Source of the DNA: Hymenobacter plasmatis
GTDB taxonomy: Bacteria; Bacteroidota; Bacteroidia; Cytophagales; Hymenobacteraceae
NCBI RefSeq assembly: GCF_020711255.1
Contig: NZ_JAJFAW010000006.1
Coordinates: forward strand, 62,001 to 126,000
Length of the DNA stretch: 64,000 nucleotides
Reading direction: 5' to 3'
Shown: positions 44,333 to 52,303 of the stretch, one piece after another
How positions within the stretch are numbered: position 1 is the stretch's first letter
Layout of the letters: each line of letters opens with the position of its first letter
Position numbers and translations under genes: made by a program
The notes under the pieces: model-generated
Seen by the model: only the letters and a program-made list of their open reading frames with translations
Database searches by the model: none
Told to the model about the DNA's origin: nothing

Positions 44333-44920
44333 ATGAATCCTTCGGAAACTTTATCAGAAAAAGAAGTTGGGCTGGGTTGGCACCCCAAGCGTGTGCTGCT
44401 CGTACTGCTCATTTTTAGCATTGTAATGATGTTTGCAGCTTTTACCAGCGGCTACATTGTGCGGCGCGACGAGGGCAACTGGCGCGAGTTTGACCTGCCG
44501 GCCTCACTACTGCTTAACTCCATTATTATTGCCTTGAGCAGCGCCAGCATGCAGTGGGCCTACTTTTCGGCGCGCAAAGATGAAATTGGCCGAGTGAAAA
44601 CCGGCCTGGGCATCACCCTGGCGTTGGGGCTGGCCTTCTTGGTTGGACAGTACTTCAGCTTCGGCGATTTGGTGGCCGGCAACACCTACTTTGGCGGTGC
44701 CGATGCCAATCCTTCGGGTTCTTTCGTATACGTTTTGATGGGCGTACACGCTTTTCACCTAGTGACGGGCCTTATTTTTCTGGCCGTCGTGCTGAAGCGG
44801 GTCCTTAATTATCAGGTGCATTCGCGTGCCATGCTCTCCATTGGCAATGCTACCTTATACTGGCACTTCCTGGGCGGGCTTTGGCTGTACCTGTATTTGT
44901 TCTTACTTTTGAACCACTAA
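44333..44920 (+). CDS. Cytochrome c oxidase subunit III-like protein (short, first copy)
   Basis: 195 residues, five predicted membrane helices. A heme-copper oxidase subunit III homologue of the shorter type: LLIFSIVMMFAAFTSGYIVRR, then SASMQWAYFSARKDEIG, LGITLALGLAFLVGQY, GVHAFHLVTGLIFL and ATLYWHFLGGLWLYLYLFLLL. The HxF-HLxTG and YWHFLGGLW patterns are typical. It stands 22 bases before a second, longer subunit III gene. The gap before it (44240-44332) shows no clear hairpin or promoter. Confidence 0.9.
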   Translation: MNPSETLSEKEVGLGWHPKRVLLVLLIFSIVMMFAAFTSGYIVRRDEGNWREFDLPASLLLNSIIIALSSASMQWAYFSARKDEIGRVKTGLGITLALGLAFLVGQYFSFGDLVAGNTYFGGADANPSGSFVYVLMGVHAFHLVTGLIFLAVVLKRVLNYQVHSRAMLSIGNATLYWHFLGGLWLYLYLFLLLNH

Positions 44921-44942
44921 AACTGACGTTACGCTGTCCGCT

Positions 44943-45716
44943 ATGGCCCAACCGACCACTTTGCAGCCGCCCGCTGCTTCCGCTACCCAAGACGCCCCGC
45001 GCACCGGCAACTGGGACGGCGGCAACGAACCTTTCAAGGCGAGCTACGGCAAGCTGATGATGTGGTTCTTCCTGCTTTCTGACGCATTCACCTTTGCTGC
45101 TTTCCTCACCACCTATGGCATGATTCGCCATAAGCACGAGGTATTTACCGGCGAGGCCAAGGACTTTGTCTTCAATTCGCGCTGGTGGCCTATTCCGGAC
45201 CACGTGTTCAATGCCTTCCCCGGCATGGGCCATGCCAACGTGCCCCTGGGCTTTGTGGCCTTGATGACGATGATTCTGATTCTGAGCTCCGTGACGATGG
45301 TACTGGCCGTAGAGGCTGGCCACCGCATGGACAAGAGTGATGTGCAGAAGTGGTTGCTGTGGACCATCCTTTTTGGTAGCACCTTCCTGCTTAGCCAGGC
45401 GTGGGAGTGGAGCCACTTCATTCACGGCACCGAGGCCGGCACGCGCATGGCCGATGGTACGGTCTTTCACGGCGCAAACTTGTCGGTAAACCAGTATGGT
45501 CCGGTGCTTTTTGCTGACCTGTTCTTCTTCATCACCGGTTTCCATGGCACCCACGTTTTCTCAGGCGTATGCCTCCTGATTTGGTGCTTTATCGCTACCA
45601 CCAACGGCACCTTCCACAAGCGTGGCCACTACGAGATGATTGAGAAAATCGGCTTGTACTGGCACTTTGTAGACCTGGTGTGGGTATTTGTGTTTACGTT
45701 CTTCTACCTCGTTTAA
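44943..45716 (+). CDS. coxC: Cytochrome c oxidase subunit III (second copy)
   Basis: 257 residues, about five to six membrane helices. An N-terminal Gln/Ala/Pro-rich cytosolic stretch (about 1-30) precedes the core: GKLMMWFFLLSDAFTFAAFLTTYGM, SSVTMVLAVEAG, GSTFLLSQAWEWSHFIHG, FADLFFFITGFHGTHVFSGVCLLIW and GLYWHFVDLVWVFVFTFFYLV. The C-terminal YWHFVDLVW motif is the family hallmark and is more complete than in the first copy, so this is taken as the classical subunit III. Confidence 0.93.
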   Translation: MAQPTTLQPPAASATQDAPRTGNWDGGNEPFKASYGKLMMWFFLLSDAFTFAAFLTTYGMIRHKHEVFTGEAKDFVFNSRWWPIPDHVFNAFPGMGHANVPLGFVALMTMILILSSVTMVLAVEAGHRMDKSDVQKWLLWTILFGSTFLLSQAWEWSHFIHGTEAGTRMADGTVFHGANLSVNQYGPVLFADLFFFITGFHGTHVFSGVCLLIWCFIATTNGTFHKRGHYEMIEKIGLYWHFVDLVWVFVFTFFYLV

Positions 45717-45813
45717 AAGTGAATGGGCGAACGGGCAGCTGAGTGAATAGCAATATCCTCAGCCCCCTGTTCTCTGCAATCTCACTCATTCACTCTTTCA
45801 TTATTCACAGATT
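45717..45813 (+). repeat. Heptad-periodic element before the subunit IV gene
   Basis: The left arm follows the coxC stop (AGTGAAT, GGGCGAA, CGGGCAG, CTGAGTG). The right arm (about 45778-45808; TCTCACT, CATTCAC, TCTTTCA, TTATTCA) ends just before ATG 45814. Complementarity is partial (AGTGAAT against ATTCACT). Confidence 0.65.
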
Positions 45814-46155
45814 ATGGCTGCTCACGCAACTACTGAAGAAACCCACACCGGGGAAATTGCCAAGCCAAACACCGCTTGGATTTGGCGAGTTTTTGGCATT
45901 CTGGTTGGCATCACGGCCGTTGAGTTCGTGTTTGTGTTCCTGATGCACCCAAGCACGTTGCGCAACAGCATTTTCATTGTGCTTACCATTTTCAAGGCTT
46001 TCTTCATTGTTGGAGAATTTATGCACTTGAAGCACGAGACGAAAGGCCTGATTTGGACCATCCTCGTACCGGTGGCCTTGCTGATTTGGCTGCTCGTAGC
46101 CCTAATTACAGAAGGCTCGTTCATCGGCGAAGTCCTGCAAAACATGTTCAAATAG
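45814..46155 (+). CDS. Cytochrome c oxidase subunit IV family protein
   Basis: 113 residues with three membrane helices (about 24-43, 52-70, 80-100). A prokaryotic Cox4/CyoD-like small subunit that stabilises the oxidase. Features: KPNTAWIWRVFGILVGITAVEFVFVF, KAFFIVGEFMHLKHETK (the conserved EFMHL-type signature) and LVPVALLIWLLVALITEG. Three bases before the SCO-like gene. Confidence 0.9.
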   Translation: MAAHATTEETHTGEIAKPNTAWIWRVFGILVGITAVEFVFVFLMHPSTLRNSIFIVLTIFKAFFIVGEFMHLKHETKGLIWTILVPVALLIWLLVALITEGSFIGEVLQNMFK

Positions 46156-46158
46156 CGC

Positions 46159-46833
46159 ATGCGGCCCCGCCAAACTTTGTTGCTGGGGCTGCTGCTGCTG
46201 TTGCCTGTACTGGCTTTCCTGTTCCTTTTTCGCTTCGGTACAAACCGTTACGCGCTGCCTACTTACTTGCCCGACCGCGTGGATTCCACGCAGGTTGGCG
46301 GTAAGTGGCAGCGCGATACTGTTTTCCACCAAATTGAGCCGTTTCAGTTGCCAGCCTCTTCGGGCCGGGTAGTAAGCAGCCAGGAGTTGGGCAAAGGGCT
46401 ATACATCGCCCAGTTCTTTGCGGATGACGCGGCCAGTGGGCAAGTGGCCCGCCAGCTGCTGCGCGTGCAGGAGAAGTTCCGGCACGAGCCGCGAGTGAAG
46501 CTGGTTACGTTCGTGTTGAACCGCGACGCATCCAATACGGCCAGTCTCTCGAAGCTGGCGGAGCAATATGGCACTATTGCCGGCAAGTGGTTTTTTCTGG
46601 CCGGCCCTCCCGACACGCTCAAGCGCCTCACGCTGCAGGAGTTTCGGCTCACGGCTGACCCCAAGCGCATGCCCGGTGCCGTGTATACTGCCAACATCCC
46701 CGTGGGCCGGCTGTTATTGATTGACAATCAGCGCCGGGTGCGCGGTATCTACGATGGCACCGACGGCCGCGAAATAGACCGATTACTGACGGAGGTTACC
46801 GTGCAGCTTTACGATTATGAACACCCCCACTGA
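46159..46833 (+). CDS. SCO1/SenC-like thioredoxin-fold protein lacking copper ligands
   Basis: 224 residues: an N-terminal anchor helix (about 6-25), then a thioredoxin fold with the SCO landmarks IEPFQLPASSGRVVSSQEL, YIAQFFADD, VKLVTFVLNRD, FLAGPPDTLKRL and LLLIDNQRRVRGIYDGTD. True SCO proteins bind Cu through CxxxC and a later His. Here the CxxxC position reads FFADDAASG, there is no cysteine in the protein at all, and the His region (ANIPVGRLLLID) also lacks it. It therefore probably cannot load CuA and may be a structural or signalling paralogue. It overlaps the next gene by 17 bases. Confidence 0.85.
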   Translation: MRPRQTLLLGLLLLLPVLAFLFLFRFGTNRYALPTYLPDRVDSTQVGGKWQRDTVFHQIEPFQLPASSGRVVSSQELGKGLYIAQFFADDAASGQVARQLLRVQEKFRHEPRVKLVTFVLNRDASNTASLSKLAEQYGTIAGKWFFLAGPPDTLKRLTLQEFRLTADPKRMPGAVYTANIPVGRLLLIDNQRRVRGIYDGTDGREIDRLLTEVTVQLYDYEHPH

Positions 46834-47386
46834 ACAATTGCACCCTCCGGTGCTGGCTCCTGGCGACTACACGCGCTACAAAATCATCCTCGGTACGCTG
46901 GGAGTAGTGGTACCGCTTTTGGTTGCAGTGCTGTTTTCCTTCCCTGACCTATTCCGCATTCCCGGAGCAGAGGTAAAGTTTCTGCCGGCGGTAAATGCGG
47001 TCCTGAACTCGCTGACGGCTATCTGCCTGCTGGCGGGCTATTATTTCATTCGCCAAAAGCAGGTACTGCGCCACCGCGCCATGATGGGCACTGCCTTTGC
47101 CTTGGGTGGCTTGTTCCTGCTGTCGTACGTGGCCTACCACTCGCAGGTGGCTAGCACGCACTTTGGCGGCGTGGGCGCTGTGCGCTACGCTTACTTTTTC
47201 CTGCTGCTAACGCATATCTGCCTAGCGGTGGTAACGGTAGCTTTGGTGCTGTTCACGCTGTATTTTGCCCTCACCGGGCAATACACCAAGCACAAGGCCA
47301 TTGCGCGCTGGACTTTCCCCATCTGGCTGTATGTATCCGTGACGGGCGTCATCGTTTATTTCATGATTTCGCCGTATTATACCTAA
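46817..47386 (+). CDS. DUF420 membrane protein (CtaM-like)
   Basis: 189 residues with about five membrane helices, of the DUF420 family often found beside heme-copper oxidase genes; the Bacillus/Staphylococcus CtaM homologue is needed for active heme-A oxidases. A repeated His/Tyr pattern is visible: YYFIRQKQVLRHRAMMGTAFAL, LSYVAYHSQVASTHFGG, LLTHICLAVVTVALVLFTLYFALTGQYTKHKAIARWTFPIWLYVSVTG. The overlap with the SCO-like gene suggests translational coupling. Confidence 0.9.
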   Translation: MNTPTEQLHPPVLAPGDYTRYKIILGTLGVVVPLLVAVLFSFPDLFRIPGAEVKFLPAVNAVLNSLTAICLLAGYYFIRQKQVLRHRAMMGTAFALGGLFLLSYVAYHSQVASTHFGGVGAVRYAYFFLLLTHICLAVVTVALVLFTLYFALTGQYTKHKAIARWTFPIWLYVSVTGVIVYFMISPYYT

Positions 47387-47454
47387 ACCTATTTCATAGC
47401 GGCAGCGCCTTCCACTTATCGGAAACTTTGCCTCAATCCTTGTGTTCTCTTATT

Positions 47455-47709
47455 ATGAAAAAGACCTTTTTCGCTTCGACCTTCGCCTTGCTGCTGGGCA
47501 TGTTGCTGAGCCTGGCTCCATTGGCGGCTGGTGCGCAGTGCGTGATGTGTAAGTCGCAGGTAGAATCGGCGCGGCAAGAGCGTGACGACTACGATGTATC
47601 GGGCCTCAACAAAGGCATCGTGTACATGATGTCGGTGCCGTACATCCTCATGGGTGCGGTGGGCTATTTCTGGTACCGGCGCACGCACCCCAAGGCGGCC
47701 AAGAAGTAA
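47455..47709 (+). CDS. Small CxxC membrane protein of the oxidase cluster
   Basis: 84 residues. A signal-like N-terminus (MKKTFFASTFALLLGMLLSLAPLAAGA) is followed by QCVMCKSQVESARQERDD and a C-terminal helix (about 58-75, VYMMSVPYILMGAVGYFWY) with a basic end. The CxxC next to a signal sequence in an oxidase cluster suggests a redox or copper-handling role, which is an inference. Proteins of this shape are common downstream of cox genes in this phylum. ATG 47455 was chosen at the signal peptide. The stop abuts the next gene's GTG. Confidence 0.8.
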   Translation: MKKTFFASTFALLLGMLLSLAPLAAGAQCVMCKSQVESARQERDDYDVSGLNKGIVYMMSVPYILMGAVGYFWYRRTHPKAAKK

Positions 47710-48099
47710 GTGGCCACGCCTCCTTCCTCACTGCTGGCGCTGCTGGCATTGCGGTGCCCGCGCTGTCATCAAGGCAAGTTGTTTACGCATTCGGCGTTGA
47801 ATCTTACCAAGTTCGATGAAATGCCGGAGGCATGCCCGGTTTGCGGTCAGGCATTTGAGCCGGAGGTGGGGTTTTATTGGGGAGCCATGTACATCAGCTA
47901 CGGCTTTTCAACTTTTATAGTGGCCATTGTGGGTGTGCTGCTGTACTTTTTGGGCCATGACCCGGATGTGTGGGTGTATGTGGTGGCCGTGGCTGCTGCC
48001 GTGCTGGCGTTTACGCCGTTGATGTTTCGCTACGCTCGGGCGGTCATGCTCTATGCTTTTGGTGGGGCTAGCTTCGACCCTCGTTATGCCAAAGCCTAA
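47710..48099 (+). CDS. DUF983 membrane protein
   Basis: 129 residues: two N-terminal zinc-ribbon-like pairs (CPRCHQGKLF and CPVCGQAF), then two membrane helices (about 62-82 and 86-104). The pattern RCPRCHQGKLF...CPVCGQAFEPEVGFYWGAMYISY is diagnostic for DUF983, which is linked by context to cytochrome oxidase assembly in many bacteria. The start is GTG, directly abutting the preceding TAA. Last gene of the respiratory island. Confidence 0.9.
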   Translation: MATPPSSLLALLALRCPRCHQGKLFTHSALNLTKFDEMPEACPVCGQAFEPEVGFYWGAMYISYGFSTFIVAIVGVLLYFLGHDPDVWVYVVAVAAAVLAFTPLMFRYARAVMLYAFGGASFDPRYAKA

Positions 48100-48132
48100 A
48101 GCCCCCGGGCAGCGGCTTGGCCCAAGAAAGTG

Positions 48133-48157
48133 ATGCCGCCCCGGGGTGGCATTTTTT
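48133..48157 (+). terminator. Terminator closing the respiratory island
   Basis: A 10-bp stem, ATGCCGCCCC with GGGGTGGCAT (one G-T pair) and minimal loop, followed by T6G. The rest of 48100-48342 shows no other feature. Confidence 0.8.
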
Positions 48158-48342
48158 GTTGGGCTTGGATTTTGTAGGGGCATGCTAAGGCGGAGGTAAT
48201 GCTTCGCTAGCTCAATTATTGTGGAAGCGAAATAATCCGCCGTTTCTTCGGTTTTATTTTGCTGCCTTTCCGGGGTTTATGACCCCTAGACTTTGGTTGG
48301 GCTGAATTTTTTCTGCATTCTTCTCACAACCCTCGCAAATCT

Positions 48343-51300
48343 GTGGTTCAACTTCCTGAGTGGCGGCGTTTGCCCTGGCTGTTGCTGCTGGCGGCGGCGC
48401 TGTGTTTTGTGGGAGGCTACCTGGCCAGCCGCTATGCCCTGGCGCCGGGAGTAGTGCAGCGCACCGACATCGCGCGCTTGCAGCAGGTGGTGCTCCAGGC
48501 CGAGCTCACGGCCCGCCGCGAGACCGATTCGGTGGCGGCAGAGCTGCCCCGAGGCAACTACAGCTTCCAAAAGCTGCTGGCACAAACCACCTACCCCACC
48601 TGTGTGCTGGAAAACGGCGAGCTGCGCTACTGGTCCGATGCCACCCTGCGGCCCGAAGCCGAAGTCAGCAGCCTGGTCGAACGGCTAATCGAGACGCCGG
48701 TGGGGCATTTCCTGCTGCTGCCGCGCATGGCGGGTCGGTTTCTGATACTTACTTATCTGCCGCTGGAGCGGCATTATGGCATCAGCAACCGCTACCTGCG
48801 GGAAGGGGGGGAGCAGGCGCTGTTCCGGGGGCTCGACCTGCAAGTAGTGGCCGACAGCACCGCTAATAACGGCGCTCAGTTCCGGGCGGCCGACGGCCAC
48901 TATGTCTTTTCCATCAAGCGGCTGCAGCCCAATCCGCTCACGGGGCAGTATGTGCCGCTGGCTTTGCTGGGCCTGGGCAGCTTGCTGTACGCCGCGGGGT
49001 GGCTGCTGCTGGCCCTGCGCTTGTGGCGGGCCCGGCGGCTGGGGGCTGCTGTCGCGGCTGTGGTGCTGCCGCTCGCGGTGCTGCGTTTCGCCTTGCTGAA
49101 TTTGGGCCTTCCGTACTCATTTATTGAATTGCCCTTGTTTGACCCGCGGATGTACGCGGCGTCGTGGTGGGCTCCGTCGTTGGGCGACTTGCTGCTGGAT
49201 GCGCTGCTGGCTCTGCTAGTGGCCGCGGGGGGCATGGTGCTGTGGATTAAGCTACGAGTAATCGAGCGGGTGCGCGCTCCGCGTGCGCTTGAGGGGCAGG
49301 CATTAGCCGCGGTTCTCGTAGGCGCAGGATTCGCCTTATGGCTGGTGTTGCTGTTTGAGTATTACACCACGGCGTTTGGCAGCCCCCAGCTTAGTCTGGA
49401 CGTGACCCGTAACCTGCAGATATCGGGCTTTTGGGTGGTGCTGGCCCTCTCGGTAACGCTGCATACCGCGGCGTGGCTAGTGGGCTTTTTTGGGCTGACG
49501 CAACTGGCCGGGGCGTTGTTGCAGCACGTGCCCCGGCGGGTACTGCTACTTGGGCCGGGCCTGGCGGCCGTGCCCGTGCTGGGCGTGGGGCTGGTTTTTG
49601 GGCTGCCGTGGGTGTTGCTGGTGGGGGTATTGCTGCTGTTTGCTTGCCTAGTACGCGCGGTGGGGATGCGCGCCAAGCCCACCACCGGCAGCTACCAGGC
49701 CTCGGTGCTGATTGTGCTGCTCCTGGCGCTGGCCTCGGCTACCGGGGCGCTGGCGCTGTACGCACACTTCGAGAGCCAGCTATTGGTAGACAAGCAGCGC
49801 CTGGCTAATAATTTGCTGATTGATAATGATTTGCAGGGCGAGTACTTGCTGGGCGAGCGAATGCGGGAAATTGCCCGCGACCCGTTTGTTCGGCGGTCGT
49901 TGACGGCGGCGTTCGGGCGGCCGGAAACCGTGCGCCAGCGCATTGCGCGCCAGTACCTGAGCGACTATTTCGACAAATACGAGAGCAACATCATTCTCTA
50001 CGACGAGGCCGGGCAGCCGCTGGGTATGCCCCCGGGCACGCCCAGCTTTGTCGAGGCACGCGCGGCTCTGGAGCGCGTTGCCACGCCCACCGACCAGCGC
50101 GGTGTGTACCTGGTGCACTCGGGCAACCCCTTCAGCACACGGCGCTACGTGGCCCAAATCATGGTGCCCGGCACACGGGTTAGCGGGTTTGGCCCGGCCC
50201 TGGGCGCGGTGCGGGTGGAACTCACCCTTAAAAAGCTCACCTCCTACAGCGTACTGCCCGAACTGCTGGTGGACCAAAAGTTCTTTCAGCCCAGCTTGGC
50301 CACCGACCTGAGCTACGCGGGCTACACCAGGGGGCGGCTGGTGTACAGCGAGGGCGATTTCGATTACGCCAACCACTTGCCCGTGGGCTTGCTGGCCGAA
50401 CCGCGCCTCTACCAAGGGGGCGTGACCCGCCACGGCTTCCACCACTATGCCGTGCACGGCTCGCTGGACCGCACGGTGGTGGTGACCTCGGCCACGTATT
50501 CGCCGGGCGACTGGCTGGCCAATTTCTCCTTCCAGTTTCTGCTCTCCACGTTTTTCTGGCTGCTGGTGGGTAGCCTGGTCCTGCTGCTGCGGGGGCGCGC
50601 GGCCATGCGGCTCCGGCTCAATTTCAGTGCCCGCATCCAGCTGCTGCTGAACGTGGGCATTGTGTTGCCGCTGCTGGTGGTAAGCATCGCCACAGCCAGC
50701 CAGCTCATTGCGTCTTACCAGCGCGACCTGGCCCGCACCTACGAGCGGCGTGGGCAACTGGCTCTGGAAAGCCTGCGCCGCCAGCGCCACCTGCTCTCGG
50801 ACAGCACGGCCCGCCCCACGCTGGCCGCGCTGGCCAAAAACGTGGCCGCGCTCACCGAAACCGACCTCAACCTCTATGACGTGCACGGCGAGCTGCTAGC
50901 CAGCAGCCAGCCCTTGATTTTTGAGGCTGGCCTACTGGGACCCTTGCTCAACCCGCAGGCCGTGGTGTCCTTGCGCGAGCAGAACCACCCACGGGCCCTG
51001 CTCACCGAGAAAGCGGGTTCGCTGTCGTTCAATGCCTTATACCTGCCGGTGCGGGCCGGGGTGGGCGAGGAGGTAGTAGCTGACTTAGGCGGCCACGTCA
51101 TTGGCCCCCAGCGCCGGAGCCGGGCTCCCAAGCCCGCGGCGCCTGCCAGGGCGGTTTCGCCGCTGCAGAGTGATTTGGATGGAGCTGCGGCCGACGATAC
51201 GGCCCTGCCCACCGGCCCCATTCTGGGCTACATCGGCATTCCGTTTTTCGATTCCGAGAAAGAGCTGAATACCAAGCTTACGGAGCTGTTCACGACTATT

Positions 51301-52224
51301 CTCAACATCTTCACACTGATGTTTCTGCTGTTTTTGGGGTTGGCTTTTGTGGCCGCGCGCCACCTCACGGCGCCCCTCAAACTCATCACCGAAAAGCTGA
51401 CCCAAACCACCCTCACCGGCCAAAACGAGTTTCTGGACTACCGCAGCTCCGACGATGAAATTGGGCTGCTGGTGCGCGAGTACAACACCATGCTCACCAA
51501 GCTGGAAGCCAGCAAGCGAGAGCTGGCCGCCCAGGAAAAAGAAGCCGCCTGGCGCGAAATGGCCCGGCAGGTAGCCCACGAAATCAAGAACCCGCTCACG
51601 CCCATGAAGCTGAGCCTGCAGTTTCTGCAAAAAGCCATTACCGAGCGCCGGCCCAACGCCGAGGAGCTGATTGGCCGCATTTCCCAAACCCTCATCACGC
51701 AGATTGACGTGCTGAGCGACATTGCCACGTCCTTCAGCACCTTTACCAACCTGCCCGCCATGCGCCCCGAGCGACTCGATGTGGCCGCCGTGCTGCGCCG
51801 CTGCGCCGCCCTACACCAGCCCGATACCAACGACGGCGCGCTGGACCTGCACCTGCCACCGGACGCCGGAACCGGCCGCTACGTGGTATTTGCCGATGAA
51901 AATCTGCTAGTGCGCACCTTCAACAATCTGCTGATAAATGCCCGCCAGGCGGTGCCCGAGGGCCGCGAGCCCCACATTGGGGTGTCGCTCACGGCGGCCG
52001 AGGCCGGGACGGTGCGCGTGGCAATTTGCGACAACGGCGCGGGCATTCCCGAGGACGTTCGCGAAAAAGTATTCGTGCCGAACTTCACGACCAAGGAAAC
52101 GGGGTCGGGCATTGGGCTGGCGGTGGCCAAGCGCGGGATTGAGAGCGCCGGGGGGCGCGTCTGGTTTGAAACGAAAGTGGGGGAGGGCACCGTGTTTTAT
52201 ATTGAATTGCCGCTGGCCGGGTAA
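48343..52224 (+). CDS. Giant membrane sensor histidine kinase
   Basis: 1293 residues. An N-terminal helix and periplasmic segment (about 30-200) are followed by a block of eight or so hydrophobic helices (about 205-480), a second extracytoplasmic region, helices near 730 and 770, a third sensor-like segment (about 790-970), a final helix, HAMP (about 1005-1060), HisKA with VAHEIKNPLTPMKL (His1079) and HATPase_c (NNLLINARQAV, DNGAGIP, GSGIGLAVAKRGIESAGG). The catalytic part is NtrY-like. No response regulator adjoins, so it is orphan. The start is GTG 48343; no ATG gives the first helix. The outer-membrane gene follows after 79 bases. Confidence 0.9.
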   Translation: MVQLPEWRRLPWLLLLAAALCFVGGYLASRYALAPGVVQRTDIARLQQVVLQAELTARRETDSVAAELPRGNYSFQKLLAQTTYPTCVLENGELRYWSDATLRPEAEVSSLVERLIETPVGHFLLLPRMAGRFLILTYLPLERHYGISNRYLREGGEQALFRGLDLQVVADSTANNGAQFRAADGHYVFSIKRLQPNPLTGQYVPLALLGLGSLLYAAGWLLLALRLWRARRLGAAVAAVVLPLAVLRFALLNLGLPYSFIELPLFDPRMYAASWWAPSLGDLLLDALLALLVAAGGMVLWIKLRVIERVRAPRALEGQALAAVLVGAGFALWLVLLFEYYTTAFGSPQLSLDVTRNLQISGFWVVLALSVTLHTAAWLVGFFGLTQLAGALLQHVPRRVLLLGPGLAAVPVLGVGLVFGLPWVLLVGVLLLFACLVRAVGMRAKPTTGSYQASVLIVLLLALASATGALALYAHFESQLLVDKQRLANNLLIDNDLQGEYLLGERMREIARDPFVRRSLTAAFGRPETVRQRIARQYLSDYFDKYESNIILYDEAGQPLGMPPGTPSFVEARAALERVATPTDQRGVYLVHSGNPFSTRRYVAQIMVPGTRVSGFGPALGAVRVELTLKKLTSYSVLPELLVDQKFFQPSLATDLSYAGYTRGRLVYSEGDFDYANHLPVGLLAEPRLYQGGVTRHGFHHYAVHGSLDRTVVVTSATYSPGDWLANFSFQFLLSTFFWLLVGSLVLLLRGRAAMRLRLNFSARIQLLLNVGIVLPLLVVSIATASQLIASYQRDLARTYERRGQLALESLRRQRHLLSDSTARPTLAALAKNVAALTETDLNLYDVHGELLASSQPLIFEAGLLGPLLNPQAVVSLREQNHPRALLTEKAGSLSFNALYLPVRAGVGEEVVADLGGHVIGPQRRSRAPKPAAPARAVSPLQSDLDGAAADDTALPTGPILGYIGIPFFDSEKELNTKLTELFTTILNIFTLMFLLFLGLAFVAARHLTAPLKLITEKLTQTTLTGQNEFLDYRSSDDEIGLLVREYNTMLTKLEASKRELAAQEKEAAWREMARQVAHEIKNPLTPMKLSLQFLQKAITERRPNAEELIGRISQTLITQIDVLSDIATSFSTFTNLPAMRPERLDVAAVLRRCAALHQPDTNDGALDLHLPPDAGTGRYVVFADENLLVRTFNNLLINARQAVPEGREPHIGVSLTAAEAGTVRVAICDNGAGIPEDVREKVFVPNFTTKETGSGIGLAVAKRGIESAGGRVWFETKVGEGTVFYIELPLAG

Positions 52225-52303
52225 GGCCACTAGCCGGGCGGCCCGCGCAACGGCACGAAACCACCCGCCCCCGTCGTTACCTGCCAACCCCGACCTTTAC
52301 TGC

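Noticed and set aside
51938..52303. Upstream extension of the large outer-membrane protein
   Set aside because: It overlaps the kinase ATPase domain in another frame and is Arg/Pro/Ala noise; a good signal peptide starts at 52304.
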